Shown here in pieces: positions 51,650 through 61,469 of a stretch of 64,000 nucleotides of DNA (position 1 is the first letter of the stretch; each line of letters begins with the position of its first letter). Below the pieces are notes generated by a model, which saw only the letters and a program-made list of their open reading frames with translations, ran no database searches and had not been told where the DNA came from. Position numbers and translations under genes: made by a program. Source of the stretch: Flaviramulus multivorans (lineage in GTDB: Bacteria; Bacteroidota; Bacteroidia; Flavobacteriales; Flavobacteriaceae); contig NZ_JAKKDV010000005.1 in assembly GCF_021728415.1 (NCBI RefSeq), positions 124,001 through 188,000 of the forward strand. Direction: 5' to 3'.

Positions 51650-52891
51650 TTACCAGCCTTCAGGCAATGGATCGAGTAATTGCACGATGGCCGATGGAAG
51701 AGGAGATTCTGGCAGGTTATGCAACACATTCGCGTATTTGCGATCCTGAAAACCATTTGCCGCATCCCAATATAAACGTGCTGCGCTGTCATTGCTATGG
51801 GATCGAATTTGCTTTATAGGCCATTCTTTCTCACCGAGGATAAATGGCGTCATATAGTCGACTGCGAGTGCTATGCAACGGCCTTCTAAACTGCGATAGG
51901 CAAATAGGTCGTAGTCGAGATGGCGACCAAGGCGAGCCACAGTAATCAGAGCTCGAGCATTGAAAATACTGTAGTTTAGCGACCGGGTGCGGATGAGCTC
52001 CTGTGGTTGGCGGCCATCGATGAAGACCTGGGAAAATATTCGTGTTGGCATGTCATCAAGTTGTTTTCGTGCCAAATCAAAGTTTTTTCCATACAGTGCG
52101 TAAAGAATGAGTTGAGCATTGTACCAGGAACCATGGTTATTCGGTTGCATGGATTCTTCGATACCTTCGGGACTTTCCACCATCCAGGTTGCAAATTGGT
52201 TAAACCAACTCCGCAATGCGTTTGCATCCTCTTCTGTCCATCCTGGAAAGGATTCCAGTAGAATCGCGCAATCAATCACCCAGTGCATACGCCATGCCTC
52301 TAGGACTCCCGATGGACTATTATAGTTGTGACCACGGCGTTTCTGACCGAACTGCACATTAGGGTTCATCTTCGTTTTAGGATCTAGGAACCATGCGCGT
52401 AATTGCTCAACAGCGCTTTCTGCATAGCGCTTGTTGCCAGTGAAATACCAAGCGGGTACCAGAGACGTAACTCTGTCAACCATAGCTTCCATCCGTGAGA
52501 CGTCTGAAGTAATACGATCGGGATTTACTTCTCCGTCACGCCATATATAAGGACCCTCTGGATTCTCAGTATCTGGCCACCAATAAGGACTATAGCTGTA
52601 GTAGTCGTGTGGGTTGCCACTAGGCGGTAAGTCTCCCTCGTCAACTACGTTGACAATAGCTTGCTCAAGCGCGGTATCGGCGTATTCAACGACTTCTTTC
52701 AAGGCTGCGACTAAATTAGGATTGCCTACTGCAAGTCCTGCTTTTACTCGCAGGAGTTGGTCGCCTTGACCAATCAGCAAGGGTGGTGTGGTATTAGGTT
52801 CCCTGTTTTGGGTAAAAGCGAATGCTGAATTTAGTATTAATAAGAATGACAACAAAAGGTTGTGGAAACGTAGCTTAAGTAATATATTCAT
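51650..52891 (-). CDS. Alginate lyase family protein of foreign-like composition
   Basis: 413 residues with signal peptide (about 1-27, AFAFTQ). The alginate lyase fold (PF05426, AlgL/PL5-like alpha barrel) is shown by YWWPDTENPEGPYIWRDGE (103-121), GHNYNSPSGVLEAWR (188-202) and the catalytic-type NNHGSWY motif (251-257), with an Arg/Tyr region later. It should cleave alginate or a related uronate polymer in the periplasm. Two 60-base samples (51661-51720 and 52741-52800) each contain 30 G or C, well above a sample of the next gene (22 of 60 at 53281-53340). No T9SS tail and no PUL neighbours. Confidence 0.9.
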   Translation of the reverse strand: MNILLKLRFHNLLLSFLLILNSAFAFTQNREPNTTPPLLIGQGDQLLRVKAGLAVGNPNLVAALKEVVEYADTALEQAIVNVVDEGDLPPSGNPHDYYSYSPYWWPDTENPEGPYIWRDGEVNPDRITSDVSRMEAMVDRVTSLVPAWYFTGNKRYAESAVEQLRAWFLDPKTKMNPNVQFGQKRRGHNYNSPSGVLEAWRMHWVIDCAILLESFPGWTEEDANALRSWFNQFATWMVESPEGIEESMQPNNHGSWYNAQLILYALYGKNFDLARKQLDDMPTRIFSQVFIDGRQPQELIRTRSLNYSIFNARALITVARLGRHLDYDLFAYRSLEGRCIALAVDYMTPFILGEKEWPIKQIRSHSNDSAARLYWDAANGFQDRKYANVLHNLPESPLPSAIVQLLDPLPEGW

Positions 52892-53027
52892 TGGTTTCGG
52901 GTTTTTAATTGGCTACAATGCAATGATATGAACTTTTCTAATAGTGAAATAAGTTCAGAACAAGTAAACGAAGTTAGTTAATTTTCCGTGTAAAATCAAG
53001 CTCCTAACAAACCATAAAACTACTTTT

Positions 53028-54260
53028 CTACTTCCTCAAATTCTCAATCCGTTCCAAAAGTGTTGGATGGGAATAATGCATAAACACATAGGCAGGGTGT
53101 GGTGTTAAATTACTTAAGCTATTTTTTGATAGTTTTTTAAGCGATGTAATTAAAGGTTCAGCTTTATATGTGCTTTTAGCATAGTCATCAGCTTGATATT
53201 CAAATTTTCTTGAGAATATATTCATTATTAAACTTGTAATTTCAGAAATAGGAGCGTATAATAATCCAAAAGCAATCAACCCAATATGAAAACTTGGTGT
53301 TTCAACTCCTAAGGCTTGCGATAATAACGGATTGGAAATAAACAAAGACAAGATATAAAGTGTTAACCCAGTTAATAAAATAGAGGCAAACAAGTTAAAA
53401 ATAATATGCTTCTTTTTGTAGTGCCCCACTTCGTGGGCCAAAACAGCCACTATTTCGTCTTCATCCAAATCATTGATTAATGTATCATAAAGAGTAACCC
53501 GTTTTTCACTACCAAATCCTGAAAAATAGGCATTCGCTTTTGTACTGCGTTTCGAGCCGTCAATCACAAAAATTTTGTCTAGTTTAAAACCAACAGTCTC
53601 AGTATATTTTGATATTTTATCTCGTAAACTTCCTGTTTCTAACGGCGATTGATTGTTAAATAAAGGCACAATAAGTTTAGAGTAAAACATATTCATAAAT
53701 AATGTAAATATGGCCATTAAGCCCCAAGCGTATAACCAGAAGTGCTTTCCTGTAGCCTGATAAAACCAAATGACTAAAGCTAAAATACCACCACCAATGA
53801 TAGCCATCATTAACCAACCTTTTATTTTGTCTAAGAAAAATGTTTGTACACTTGTTTTATTAAACCCGAACTTTTCTTCAATTACGAAGGTGCTGTAATA
53901 TGAAAAAGGGATGGTTAAAATATCACTTCCTATCATAATTATACCAAAGAAAATTAAAGCGATAATTATTGGGTTTTCACTAAAACCTCTTGCTATGTTA
54001 TCCACAAATTCAAAACCATCAAAAAATAAAAAAGCGAGTGTTAATACCACAGAAAATGATGAGGTTAAGATTCCAAATTTATAGTTTGTGGCTTTGTATT
54101 TTTGCGACTTTTTATATTCAGCTTCATCATAAACGTCTTGCAAATCCTTTGGAAGTTTATCATTAAAATGTTGGGCATTTAATGAATCTATAACTTTATC
54201 AACTATAAAATTGATGATGATTATTGCAATTATGATGTAAAATAGTGTATTTGAGGTCAT
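53028..54260 (-). CDS. M48 family (Ste24/CAAX prenyl protease-like) membrane metallopeptidase
   Basis: 410 residues from ATG at 54260; the longer frame from 54326 overlaps the upstream gene and adds a polar segment before the first helix. Several membrane helices surround the zinc motif HEVGH in VAVLAHEVGHYKKKH, with the third ligand expected in KFEYQADDYA. The C-terminal HPAYVFMHYSHPTLLERI is typical of Ste24-like proteases. It probably degrades or processes membrane proteins. Confidence 0.93.
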   Translation of the reverse strand: MTSNTLFYIIIAIIIINFIVDKVIDSLNAQHFNDKLPKDLQDVYDEAEYKKSQKYKATNYKFGILTSSFSVVLTLAFLFFDGFEFVDNIARGFSENPIIIALIFFGIIMIGSDILTIPFSYYSTFVIEEKFGFNKTSVQTFFLDKIKGWLMMAIIGGGILALVIWFYQATGKHFWLYAWGLMAIFTLFMNMFYSKLIVPLFNNQSPLETGSLRDKISKYTETVGFKLDKIFVIDGSKRSTKANAYFSGFGSEKRVTLYDTLINDLDEDEIVAVLAHEVGHYKKKHIIFNLFASILLTGLTLYILSLFISNPLLSQALGVETPSFHIGLIAFGLLYAPISEITSLIMNIFSRKFEYQADDYAKSTYKAEPLITSLKKLSKNSLSNLTPHPAYVFMHYSHPTLLERIENLRK

Positions 54261-54264
54261 ATAG

Positions 54265-55059
54265 TTATTTAAAATTTCTTTGTCTTTTAGCTTCAAAAAT
54301 AAGTATTCCGGCAGCAACCGAAACATTCATGGAATCGATTTTACCTTGCATAGGAATAATAATATTTTGGGATGAGTTTTCTAGCCATTCATTACTTAAT
54401 CCTGTAGCTTCGGTACCCACAACTATTGCGGTTGGATTGGTAAAATCTTGCGTATGGTATGCAACCGAAGCTTGTAAGGCAGCACAATAAATATTAATAT
54501 GCTTAGAATTTAAAAACGAAATTATTTCTGAAGTGCTACCCACTGCAATTTGATTGGTGAAAACACAACCCACGCTAGAGCGAATAATATTAGGGTTATA
54601 CAAATCAGTTTTCGGGTTTGCAATAATAACAGCATCCACATTTGCGGCATCGGCGGTTCTTAATATAGCGCCAATATTACCTGGCTTTTCTGGAGCTTCG
54701 GCTACTAAAACCAACGGTGTTTCCGTTTTAAATTGCAATGCATGTAGATTGTGATTTTTACTTTTAGCAACTGCAATAATACCTTCTGTTGTGCTTCGGT
54801 AAGCCAATTTTTGGTAAACATCTGCCGAAGTTTCAATTACTTGAATATTGTCATTTATTAGCTGGTTAATTTTCTCTTCAGAAATTATATCAGGATTAAA
54901 AAGCACGGTTTCCAGCTCATAGCCTCCTTTTAAGGCTAAACTAATTTCACGTTCACCTTCTATTAAAAACAACCCACTTTTTTTGCGTTCACGCGATTTG
55001 TCTTTCAACTGAACCAGTTGTTTAATGTATGCGTTTTGTGTGCTTGTTATGTTTTTCAT
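54265..55059 (-). CDS. SPOUT (TrmH/RlmB-like) RNA 2'-O-methyltransferase
   Basis: 264 residues from ATG at 55059 (an ATG four codons earlier at 55071 is possible). The N-terminal substrate-binding part (TSTQNAYIKQLVQLKDKSRERKKSGLFLIEG) is the L30e-like domain of rRNA methyltransferases. SPOUT motifs PEKPGNIGAILRTADAANVDAV, IVVGTEATGLSNEWLE and IIIPMQGKIDSMNVSVAAGI are intact. The target is probably 23S rRNA, but the site is unknown. It ends four bases before the M48 start. Confidence 0.9.
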   Translation of the reverse strand: MKNITSTQNAYIKQLVQLKDKSRERKKSGLFLIEGEREISLALKGGYELETVLFNPDIISEEKINQLINDNIQVIETSADVYQKLAYRSTTEGIIAVAKSKNHNLHALQFKTETPLVLVAEAPEKPGNIGAILRTADAANVDAVIIANPKTDLYNPNIIRSSVGCVFTNQIAVGSTSEIISFLNSKHINIYCAALQASVAYHTQDFTNPTAIVVGTEATGLSNEWLENSSQNIIIPMQGKIDSMNVSVAAGILIFEAKRQRNFK

Positions 55060-55138
55060 ATTCCCAAACAAAAGTAATTCTTTTGATGTAATTATTATCT
55101 ATTAACTTCGTCAAAGGGATAAACCAAAAACATATATC

Positions 55139-55930
55139 ATGAAAATTAAATTATTGATTTTATCATTATTACTGTTAATAATGTCTTGCAAGAACAAAAC
55201 TGAAAATACTACAAATTATTCGGAGGAAAAATTAGACGTAACAACCAGTATTTACCCTGAAAACATAACTAAAATTTTTGAAGCACATGGTGGTTTAGAT
55301 ACTTGGAATGCCATGAAATCCCTTGAATTTACTATGACTAAACCTGATGGCAATGAGGTAACCACGACCGATTTAAAAAACAGAAATTCATTAATAATGA
55401 TGCCAAAACATAGCATTGGTTTTAACGGAAAAGATGTTTGGTTACAATCAAAAGATACAACAGCTTATAAAGGAAACCCTCGATTTTACTATAATTTAAT
55501 GTTCTATTTTTATGCAATGCCTTTTGTTTTAGCTGATGATGGTATTATGTATGATGAAGCAGAACCATTAATATTTGAAGGTAAGAGCTACCCTGGTATC
55601 AAAATTTCATATGAAAGTGGAGTAGGTGAGTCACCAGAAGATGAATATATTTTATACTATGATTCAGAAACCAATAAAATGACCTGGTTGGGATACACCG
55701 TGACTTACTTTTCAAAAGAAAAAAGTAAAGAATTTCATTTTATAAATTATAGTAATTGGCATAATGTTGAAGGGTTGTTACTTCCTGAAACACTTAGTTG
55801 GTATAATTATGAGAACGGTTTGCCAACAACCAAGCGTAACGACTTACAGTTTACAGACGTAAAACTTTCAGAAGAGAAACCAAATCAACAAATGTTCGAA
55901 GTTCCTGAAGGCGCTGAATTAGTTGAATAA
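55139..55930 (+). CDS. DUF6503 family lipoprotein
   Basis: 263 residues. Lipobox LIMSC with Cys at 17. The body resembles outer-membrane lipoprotein carrier-like beta folds (FEAHGGLDTWNAMKSLEF, SWYNYENGLPTTKRNDLQFTDVKL) and fits DUF6503 of Bacteroidetes. Function unknown. A strong shared terminator follows. Confidence 0.83.
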   Translation: MKIKLLILSLLLLIMSCKNKTENTTNYSEEKLDVTTSIYPENITKIFEAHGGLDTWNAMKSLEFTMTKPDGNEVTTTDLKNRNSLIMMPKHSIGFNGKDVWLQSKDTTAYKGNPRFYYNLMFYFYAMPFVLADDGIMYDEAEPLIFEGKSYPGIKISYESGVGESPEDEYILYYDSETNKMTWLGYTVTYFSKEKSKEFHFINYSNWHNVEGLLLPETLSWYNYENGLPTTKRNDLQFTDVKLSEEKPNQQMFEVPEGAELVE

Positions 55931-55932
55931 TT

Positions 55933-55966
55933 AAAAAAAAGCGAGCTACTTAGCTCGCTTTTTTTT
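55933..55966. terminator. Bidirectional terminator between DUF6503 and amidohydrolase genes
   Basis: Stem A8GCGAGCTA / TAGCTCGCT8 with a CT loop, giving poly-U in both directions. Confidence 0.93.
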
Positions 55967-55967
55967 G

Positions 55968-57269
55968 TTACTGATTTTTAAATTTTTCAGAATAGCGTTT
56001 CCAAAGCTCGGTTTGGTGCGTTTCTAAACTCAATAACCTACCATCAATAAAAGCGTGGGTTATTATATTAGTTCGCATATCCAACGCATCGCCTTCACTT
56101 ATAAAAAGGGTTGCGCTTTTACCTGATTCTAAGGACCCATAGGAATCATCAATTCCTAAAATTTTGGCTGTATTTAATGTGATAAGTTGCAGTGCCTGTT
56201 CTTTTGTTAGTCCATGTGCAACTGTAGCTCCGGCATAAAAAGGTAAGTTTCTGGAGTTCATGCGTTCCATACCGCCTCCTGTAACCTGTAAAGCAACCAA
56301 AACGCCTTTATCTACCAATGGTTTTGCAGATTTATAAGGCAAGTCATAATCATCATCCGTATGACTAGGTAATGAAAGCGTACGTCTTAATAAAACAGCA
56401 ATGCTATTTTGACTTAATAAATCGGCGACTTTATAAGTTTCTCTACCGCCTACAATCACCATATGCTTAACACCGTTCTCTTTAGAAAAATTAACCGCAT
56501 CAATGATGCCTTTTTCGTCATCAACATGGATATAAAGTTTTTTAGAACCACTAAAGATACCAGCCAATGCTTCAAAAGGCAAATGGGTTTTAGTCTTAGT
56601 GCCTTTATTGTAGGCTTTTGAGTCATTAAAATATTTTTCAATCTCTGTCACTTGCTCACCGTACTTGTCATTAGGCTTTAAACCTGGCTCTTCGCCTAAC
56701 CACCAACGACCATTAGAAAAGCTATTAGGCCAATTCATGTGTATACCGTCGTCGGTTTTTATAGCAGCATCTTCCCAATTCCATGCATCAAATTGCACTA
56801 TCGATGAAGTTCCAGAAATGCGACCACCTGTTGGCGCAATTTGACCTAATAATACACCGTTAGGGCGCATCGATTCCACTATTTTAGACTCGGCATTATA
56901 GGCGATTAAACTTCTTATATGAGGATTCCATGAACCTAATTCAGTTTCGTCATCCGATGCTTTTACTGCATCAACTTCAACAAGTCCTAGTGTTGAATTG
57001 GGTACTATAAAACCAGGATATACATGTTTTCCAGTCGCTTTTATAATGTTCATTCCGGTTAAGTCCATTTTTGCAACTTTACCGTCTACAATAGTAGATA
57101 TTTTTCCATCTTTTAAAATAATTAAACTATTTTCTATTGTGGTGCCGTTTCCAATATGGGCGGTTGCTCCAACAATGGCAATTGTTTCAGTTTGTTTAGG
57201 AGCTGGTGTTTGTTGAGCTATTACGATTAAAGAGCACAACATTGAAATATATGTAAGTAAAATTTTCAT
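55968..57269 (-). CDS. Amidohydrolase-fold protein lacking the HxH metal motif
   Basis: 433 residues with signal peptide (LIVIAQ near 19). The superfamily pattern of a small beta-sandwich and TIM-like barrel is visible (GKISTIVDGKVAKM, NIIKATGKHVYPGFI), but the expected D-x-H-x-H after PGFI is replaced by VPNSTLG. The C-terminal LTLNTAKILGIDDSYGSLESGKSATLFI is kept. It is therefore a probable non-hydrolytic or divergent homologue. It follows the 990-residue protein by 12 bases and likely forms a complex with it. Confidence 0.88.
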   Translation of the reverse strand: MKILLTYISMLCSLIVIAQQTPAPKQTETIAIVGATAHIGNGTTIENSLIILKDGKISTIVDGKVAKMDLTGMNIIKATGKHVYPGFIVPNSTLGLVEVDAVKASDDETELGSWNPHIRSLIAYNAESKIVESMRPNGVLLGQIAPTGGRISGTSSIVQFDAWNWEDAAIKTDDGIHMNWPNSFSNGRWWLGEEPGLKPNDKYGEQVTEIEKYFNDSKAYNKGTKTKTHLPFEALAGIFSGSKKLYIHVDDEKGIIDAVNFSKENGVKHMVIVGGRETYKVADLLSQNSIAVLLRRTLSLPSHTDDDYDLPYKSAKPLVDKGVLVALQVTGGGMERMNSRNLPFYAGATVAHGLTKEQALQLITLNTAKILGIDDSYGSLESGKSATLFISEGDALDMRTNIITHAFIDGRLLSLETHQTELWKRYSEKFKNQ

Positions 57270-57281
57270 ATTATCTAGTTT

Positions 57282-60254
57282 TTAAAATTCATTATCTATT
57301 GAATCACAATGCAATAGCTCTTTTTCCTTCTTTTTAACCGGTTGCGTTTTTAAGCCTTTATTTTTAGCTTGCAACATCATATTAATAAGTTCGCTTTTCT
57401 CCTCTTGAATTTTAGCACGTAGCATTTCGTCACGTTTTAAATCAAAATAGGTGACGCCTTCAATGATGGTTTTTTCCGCTTTTGCATAAATAGATAAGGG
57501 ATGATCGGTCCACAACACCACATCAGCATCTTTACCAACCTTAATACTACCTACTCGATTATCAATATGAAGCAGTTTTGCAGGGTTTAAGGTTACAAAT
57601 TTTAAAGCATCTTCTTCGCCCACACCGCCATATTTAATAGATTTTGCAGCTTCTTGATTTAATCTTCTCGACATTTCTGCATCATCACTATTAATAGCAA
57701 CGGTTACACCTGCGTTATGCATAATAGAAGCGTTGTAAGGTATGGCATCATTAACTTCGTATTTATAAGCCCACCAATCGCTAAAGGTAGAACCTCCAAC
57801 ACCGTGTTCTGCCATTTTATCAGCAACCTTATAGCCTTCTAAAATATGTGTAAACGTGTTTATATTAAAGCTGAATTTGTCAGCCACTTTCATGAGCATG
57901 TTAATTTCACTTTGAACGTAAGAGTGACAACTTATGTAACGTTCTTTGTTTAAAATTTCTGCTAATACATCTAGTTCTATATCCTTTCTGTAGGGCTTAC
58001 CGCTTTTCTTTAAAGCATCATATTCTTTAGCTCTATTAAAATAGTCAACAAAAACTTGTTCTACGCCCATTCTAGATTGAGGAAATCGCATATTAACTTG
58101 TGCCCGTGACTGTTTTACGTTTTCGCCTAATGCAAATTTTATAAATTGTGGTGAGTTGTTATAAACAAGGTTGTCTGCAGATTCTCCCCATTTTAGTTTT
58201 ATAATAGCGGAACGACCACCAATAGGGTTTGCTGAACCATGAAGAATTTGAATAGATGTAACACCACCTGCAAGATTTCTGTAAATGTTTATATCCGAAT
58301 CATCAAGAACATCTTCAATAGTTACTTCTGCAGAGGAGTTTTGACCACCTTCATTCACAGAGTCCGTACCAATATGAGAATGTTCATCAATAATACCCGC
58401 AGTTAAATGTTTTCCGGTGGCATCAACGACTGTTGCAGTAGCATCCGATAGGTTTTTACCTACTTTAGCTATTTTTCCATTCTTAATTAAAACGTCGGTA
58501 TTTTCTAAAACACCTTCGTTTTCATTAGTCCAAACCGTAGCATTTTTAAATAAAATAGTTTCAGCTTTTGGAAGCTCATTAAAGCCATATGCCATATTTG
58601 GATACGATACCGGTATAAAAGTATGGGATGCTTTATCGTCTTCTTTTTTATCAGATTCAGTTTTGTTTTTAAGTATAGATGGTATTGCTGAAAATGAAAC
58701 TTCATTACCATTTGGAAGTATTGTTTTTCCATTTAACACCATGTTTTTATCGACGTTAGCAACAATTCTAATAAATTCTTGTTTTGTGGAATCAACAGTG
58801 GTCATGGAGATATTAACCCAATCATCTGAATAGGTTATTTTCGAGCCTAATTTTTTTTCTTGAGTTGTTATTTCAGATTTAAGCTTACTAAGTTCACCGC
58901 TGATAGACATTTTATAAGTATCACCCAATAATGCAAACTCATAGTTACCTCTTATATCTTTTTTGGTCATATCTTCAATAACCGTTTTTGTACCTTGAAC
59001 CCAATTTTCATAAAGGGTTGTTTTTTCATCAAAAATATCTCCAGAAGTAATTAAAAAATTAGCTAAACTTCCGTTTTTTAGAGAACCAATAATATCAGAC
59101 TTTCCAATTATTTGAGCAGGTATTGTTGTTAAAGCTTCTAATGCTTTTTGTTTTGATAAACCCGCGTCAATCGCTTTTAAAAGATTTGATTTAAATTCTT
59201 TGGGAGATTTCAAATCATGTGTCGTTAAAGCAAAGGCAATATTGTTTTCTGCTAATATTTTAGGGTTTGATGGTTTTTGATTCCATGCCCGCATATCGCT
59301 TAAAGACAATTCTGAAGCTAAATACGCATTTTCAACATCATAAGCGTCTGGAAAATTAATAGGTAGAATAAGTTTAGCATTTGTATTTTTAATATCACTT
59401 ATGCGTTCATATTCATTACCGCCACCAAGCATCACATATTGAATATTGTAAACATCACCAACCTTATCGGCTCTCATAATATTTGCTCTACTACCAGCAT
59501 CAAAAATTTGAACTAGCGACTTATTGCTGTTTAAAGCTTCTAATGATAAATCTTTTGTTTTTACATGCCCTTTAGCATACCAATCTGCATCAATATACAT
59601 TTGGCGCAACAAAGCCATACTTCCCATAATTGAAGCTGGATATGACTGACTTGATGTAACACTTTTACTGAATGATAAGTATTGACCAGAATTTTGATCT
59701 AAAATTCTATGCTCATTACCGCCTTCATTATTTAAAGCAACTAAGGAGCCGCTACCTCTTACGATTCCGTCTTGAATATGCGTATTAACAACTCCAAAGC
59801 CAGCTTTCAGCAATTCATTGGCGGCTTTAGAATCGTAATTGAATTTTTCTATGGCTTTGTTTTCAGGCATTACATGGTCATTCCAATAATAACCAGTCCT
59901 AGTCGCATCATATTGAGCCGATCTACCTCTTGTTGTTGAGCGTTTAGGTTGCTCTACACCAAAACTTGAATACAAATCAATAAAAGACGGGTAAACGCTT
60001 TTACCGTCTACATCGACGATAACTGAATTCTTCGGAATTTCAACCGAAGTTCCAGAAGAAACAACTTTACCATCTTTAATCAGTAAAGTTCCTTTCTCTA
60101 TAATTTGAGTTGGGGTTACATAAATTTTAGCATTTGTAATAGCGGTGTAATTATTGTTTGTAGTTGATACACCATCATTTTTGGGGAAATAATCTTGGGC
60201 ATTTACTGCGATTGAAAATATAAACGCAGTAAAAAGGAGGAGTTTTTTAACCAT
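57282..60254 (-). CDS. Double amidohydrolase-domain protein (first domain degenerate)
   Basis: 990 residues with signal peptide (AVNAQ near 19). Two amidohydrolase units: residues about 25-440 with YPSFIDLYSSFG where a catalytic protein would have HxH, and residues about 560-960 with the intact HSH motif in GIIDEHSHIG near 622, further His in ISCHSYV and FTHILEGYK, and an Asp in INSDDAEMS. So only the second half looks catalytic. It is probably a periplasmic or surface hydrolase, substrate unknown. The first half is similar in character to the following gene's product. Confidence 0.9.
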   Translation of the reverse strand: MVKKLLLFTAFIFSIAVNAQDYFPKNDGVSTTNNNYTAITNAKIYVTPTQIIEKGTLLIKDGKVVSSGTSVEIPKNSVIVDVDGKSVYPSFIDLYSSFGVEQPKRSTTRGRSAQYDATRTGYYWNDHVMPENKAIEKFNYDSKAANELLKAGFGVVNTHIQDGIVRGSGSLVALNNEGGNEHRILDQNSGQYLSFSKSVTSSQSYPASIMGSMALLRQMYIDADWYAKGHVKTKDLSLEALNSNKSLVQIFDAGSRANIMRADKVGDVYNIQYVMLGGGNEYERISDIKNTNAKLILPINFPDAYDVENAYLASELSLSDMRAWNQKPSNPKILAENNIAFALTTHDLKSPKEFKSNLLKAIDAGLSKQKALEALTTIPAQIIGKSDIIGSLKNGSLANFLITSGDIFDEKTTLYENWVQGTKTVIEDMTKKDIRGNYEFALLGDTYKMSISGELSKLKSEITTQEKKLGSKITYSDDWVNISMTTVDSTKQEFIRIVANVDKNMVLNGKTILPNGNEVSFSAIPSILKNKTESDKKEDDKASHTFIPVSYPNMAYGFNELPKAETILFKNATVWTNENEGVLENTDVLIKNGKIAKVGKNLSDATATVVDATGKHLTAGIIDEHSHIGTDSVNEGGQNSSAEVTIEDVLDDSDINIYRNLAGGVTSIQILHGSANPIGGRSAIIKLKWGESADNLVYNNSPQFIKFALGENVKQSRAQVNMRFPQSRMGVEQVFVDYFNRAKEYDALKKSGKPYRKDIELDVLAEILNKERYISCHSYVQSEINMLMKVADKFSFNINTFTHILEGYKVADKMAEHGVGGSTFSDWWAYKYEVNDAIPYNASIMHNAGVTVAINSDDAEMSRRLNQEAAKSIKYGGVGEEDALKFVTLNPAKLLHIDNRVGSIKVGKDADVVLWTDHPLSIYAKAEKTIIEGVTYFDLKRDEMLRAKIQEEKSELINMMLQAKNKGLKTQPVKKKEKELLHCDSIDNEF

Positions 60255-60328
60255 AGTTTTGAATTAGTTTTGGCTAAAAATAGAGAAATTAGGATTTGAT
60301 TAACGAATTCTTAAGAAAATTTAACTTT

Positions 60329-61396
60329 TTATAAAGATTTTTCATCAAAATAGTTAGCTAAAAGTGCTACCACGTAGCTATAACTTTCCATGCCTTTACT
60401 CTGTTTATTGGCTTTTAAAAAATTACCATAAAATATTTTAAAAAAAGGTTCAATAGGATTTTGGTGTGCTTCCCAAAACAATCTAACTTCTTCGTAGTTT
60501 TTTAAAATACCGGTATTTACATCGGCTACCATATCTTCAAATAAACATTCGTCACGGTTGTATATTTCATTTAAGCAAAAACGTAAAGCAAAAGTGTATC
60601 CGGAATATTTAAAATATATGTCGTCATGGTTTATAGCGGCTAAACATCCAATAAAATTAGCTTCATTTTCAGCAGCATATCCTAATTGATGTGCAATTTC
60701 ATGGGAAGACGTTGTTGGAAATTTAAACGAAGGTATTAATCCATCAACTTGTGCTTCATTAGTTAAAGGGTTTAAATACCCACTAAAGCCCATATAGGTT
60801 AAAGGGTAACTAAATAATGATTTTTTAATGCTCTTTGGGTGATACTCCAAATGCGGAAAAGTAGTTTTTAAGTTTTCGTAGCCTATTGGAGCAAGTTCTA
60901 TAATTTCTCCTTTACCGTATGGGATTTCAACTCTTAAAGTATCGTTCTCCTGAATTTCGGCATGAATTTGATTAGACTTTTCAATCAATTTTTCAGTCAC
61001 AGCTATAAGTTGCTCGGTGGTATAGTCTGCGTTTAAATTAAGGTTTTCATGTAAGGGTAAACGGTAATAGTTAAGCCCCCAAAACAAGTGAAACGCAAAA
61101 TATATTATAGATGCTGCTGCGGCTACGTCTCTAATCCAGTTTTTAGTATCTTTTCTAAGGCGCTTACGGTTTACATAAATCCATCTGATTATATAGATGA
61201 TAGCAAAAGCATACACGAAATCGCCAAATGAAAATGGCAACCAGCCTAATGCATATCTGAATAGTTTCGATGTAAATTGATAAAAACCATTGCTGTAAAA
61301 CCTTTCAACAAATTCTGGAAAATGAGATAGTAACTTTATTAATAAATACTGTGGAATTAGCGATAAGGCTATAATGGTTTTTTTGTTCTTCAACAT
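60329..61396 (-). CDS. DUF3810 membrane protein with zincin-like HExxH motif
   Basis: 355 residues. Membrane helices lie at about 8-22, 52-72 and 90-105. The large outer part contains HEIAH in SSHEIAHQLGYAAENEANFIG (about 229-250), with a further Glu 11-15 residues later, as in zinc metallopeptidases. DUF3810 has no assigned function; the motif supports a peptidase-like role. Confidence 0.87.
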   Translation of the reverse strand: MLKNKKTIIALSLIPQYLLIKLLSHFPEFVERFYSNGFYQFTSKLFRYALGWLPFSFGDFVYAFAIIYIIRWIYVNRKRLRKDTKNWIRDVAAAASIIYFAFHLFWGLNYYRLPLHENLNLNADYTTEQLIAVTEKLIEKSNQIHAEIQENDTLRVEIPYGKGEIIELAPIGYENLKTTFPHLEYHPKSIKKSLFSYPLTYMGFSGYLNPLTNEAQVDGLIPSFKFPTTSSHEIAHQLGYAAENEANFIGCLAAINHDDIYFKYSGYTFALRFCLNEIYNRDECLFEDMVADVNTGILKNYEEVRLFWEAHQNPIEPFFKIFYGNFLKANKQSKGMESYSYVVALLANYFDEKSL

Positions 61397-61469
61397 GTTT
61401 CAAAAATAAGGAAATGTTTATAATTCCTGTTCAGATTAACTACCTTTGTTGAACTATATAAATAATGTT

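Noticed and set aside
52007-52325. Several overlapping frames on both strands inside the alginate lyase gene
   Set aside because: The higher GC content reduces stop codons in other frames; none resembles a protein family.
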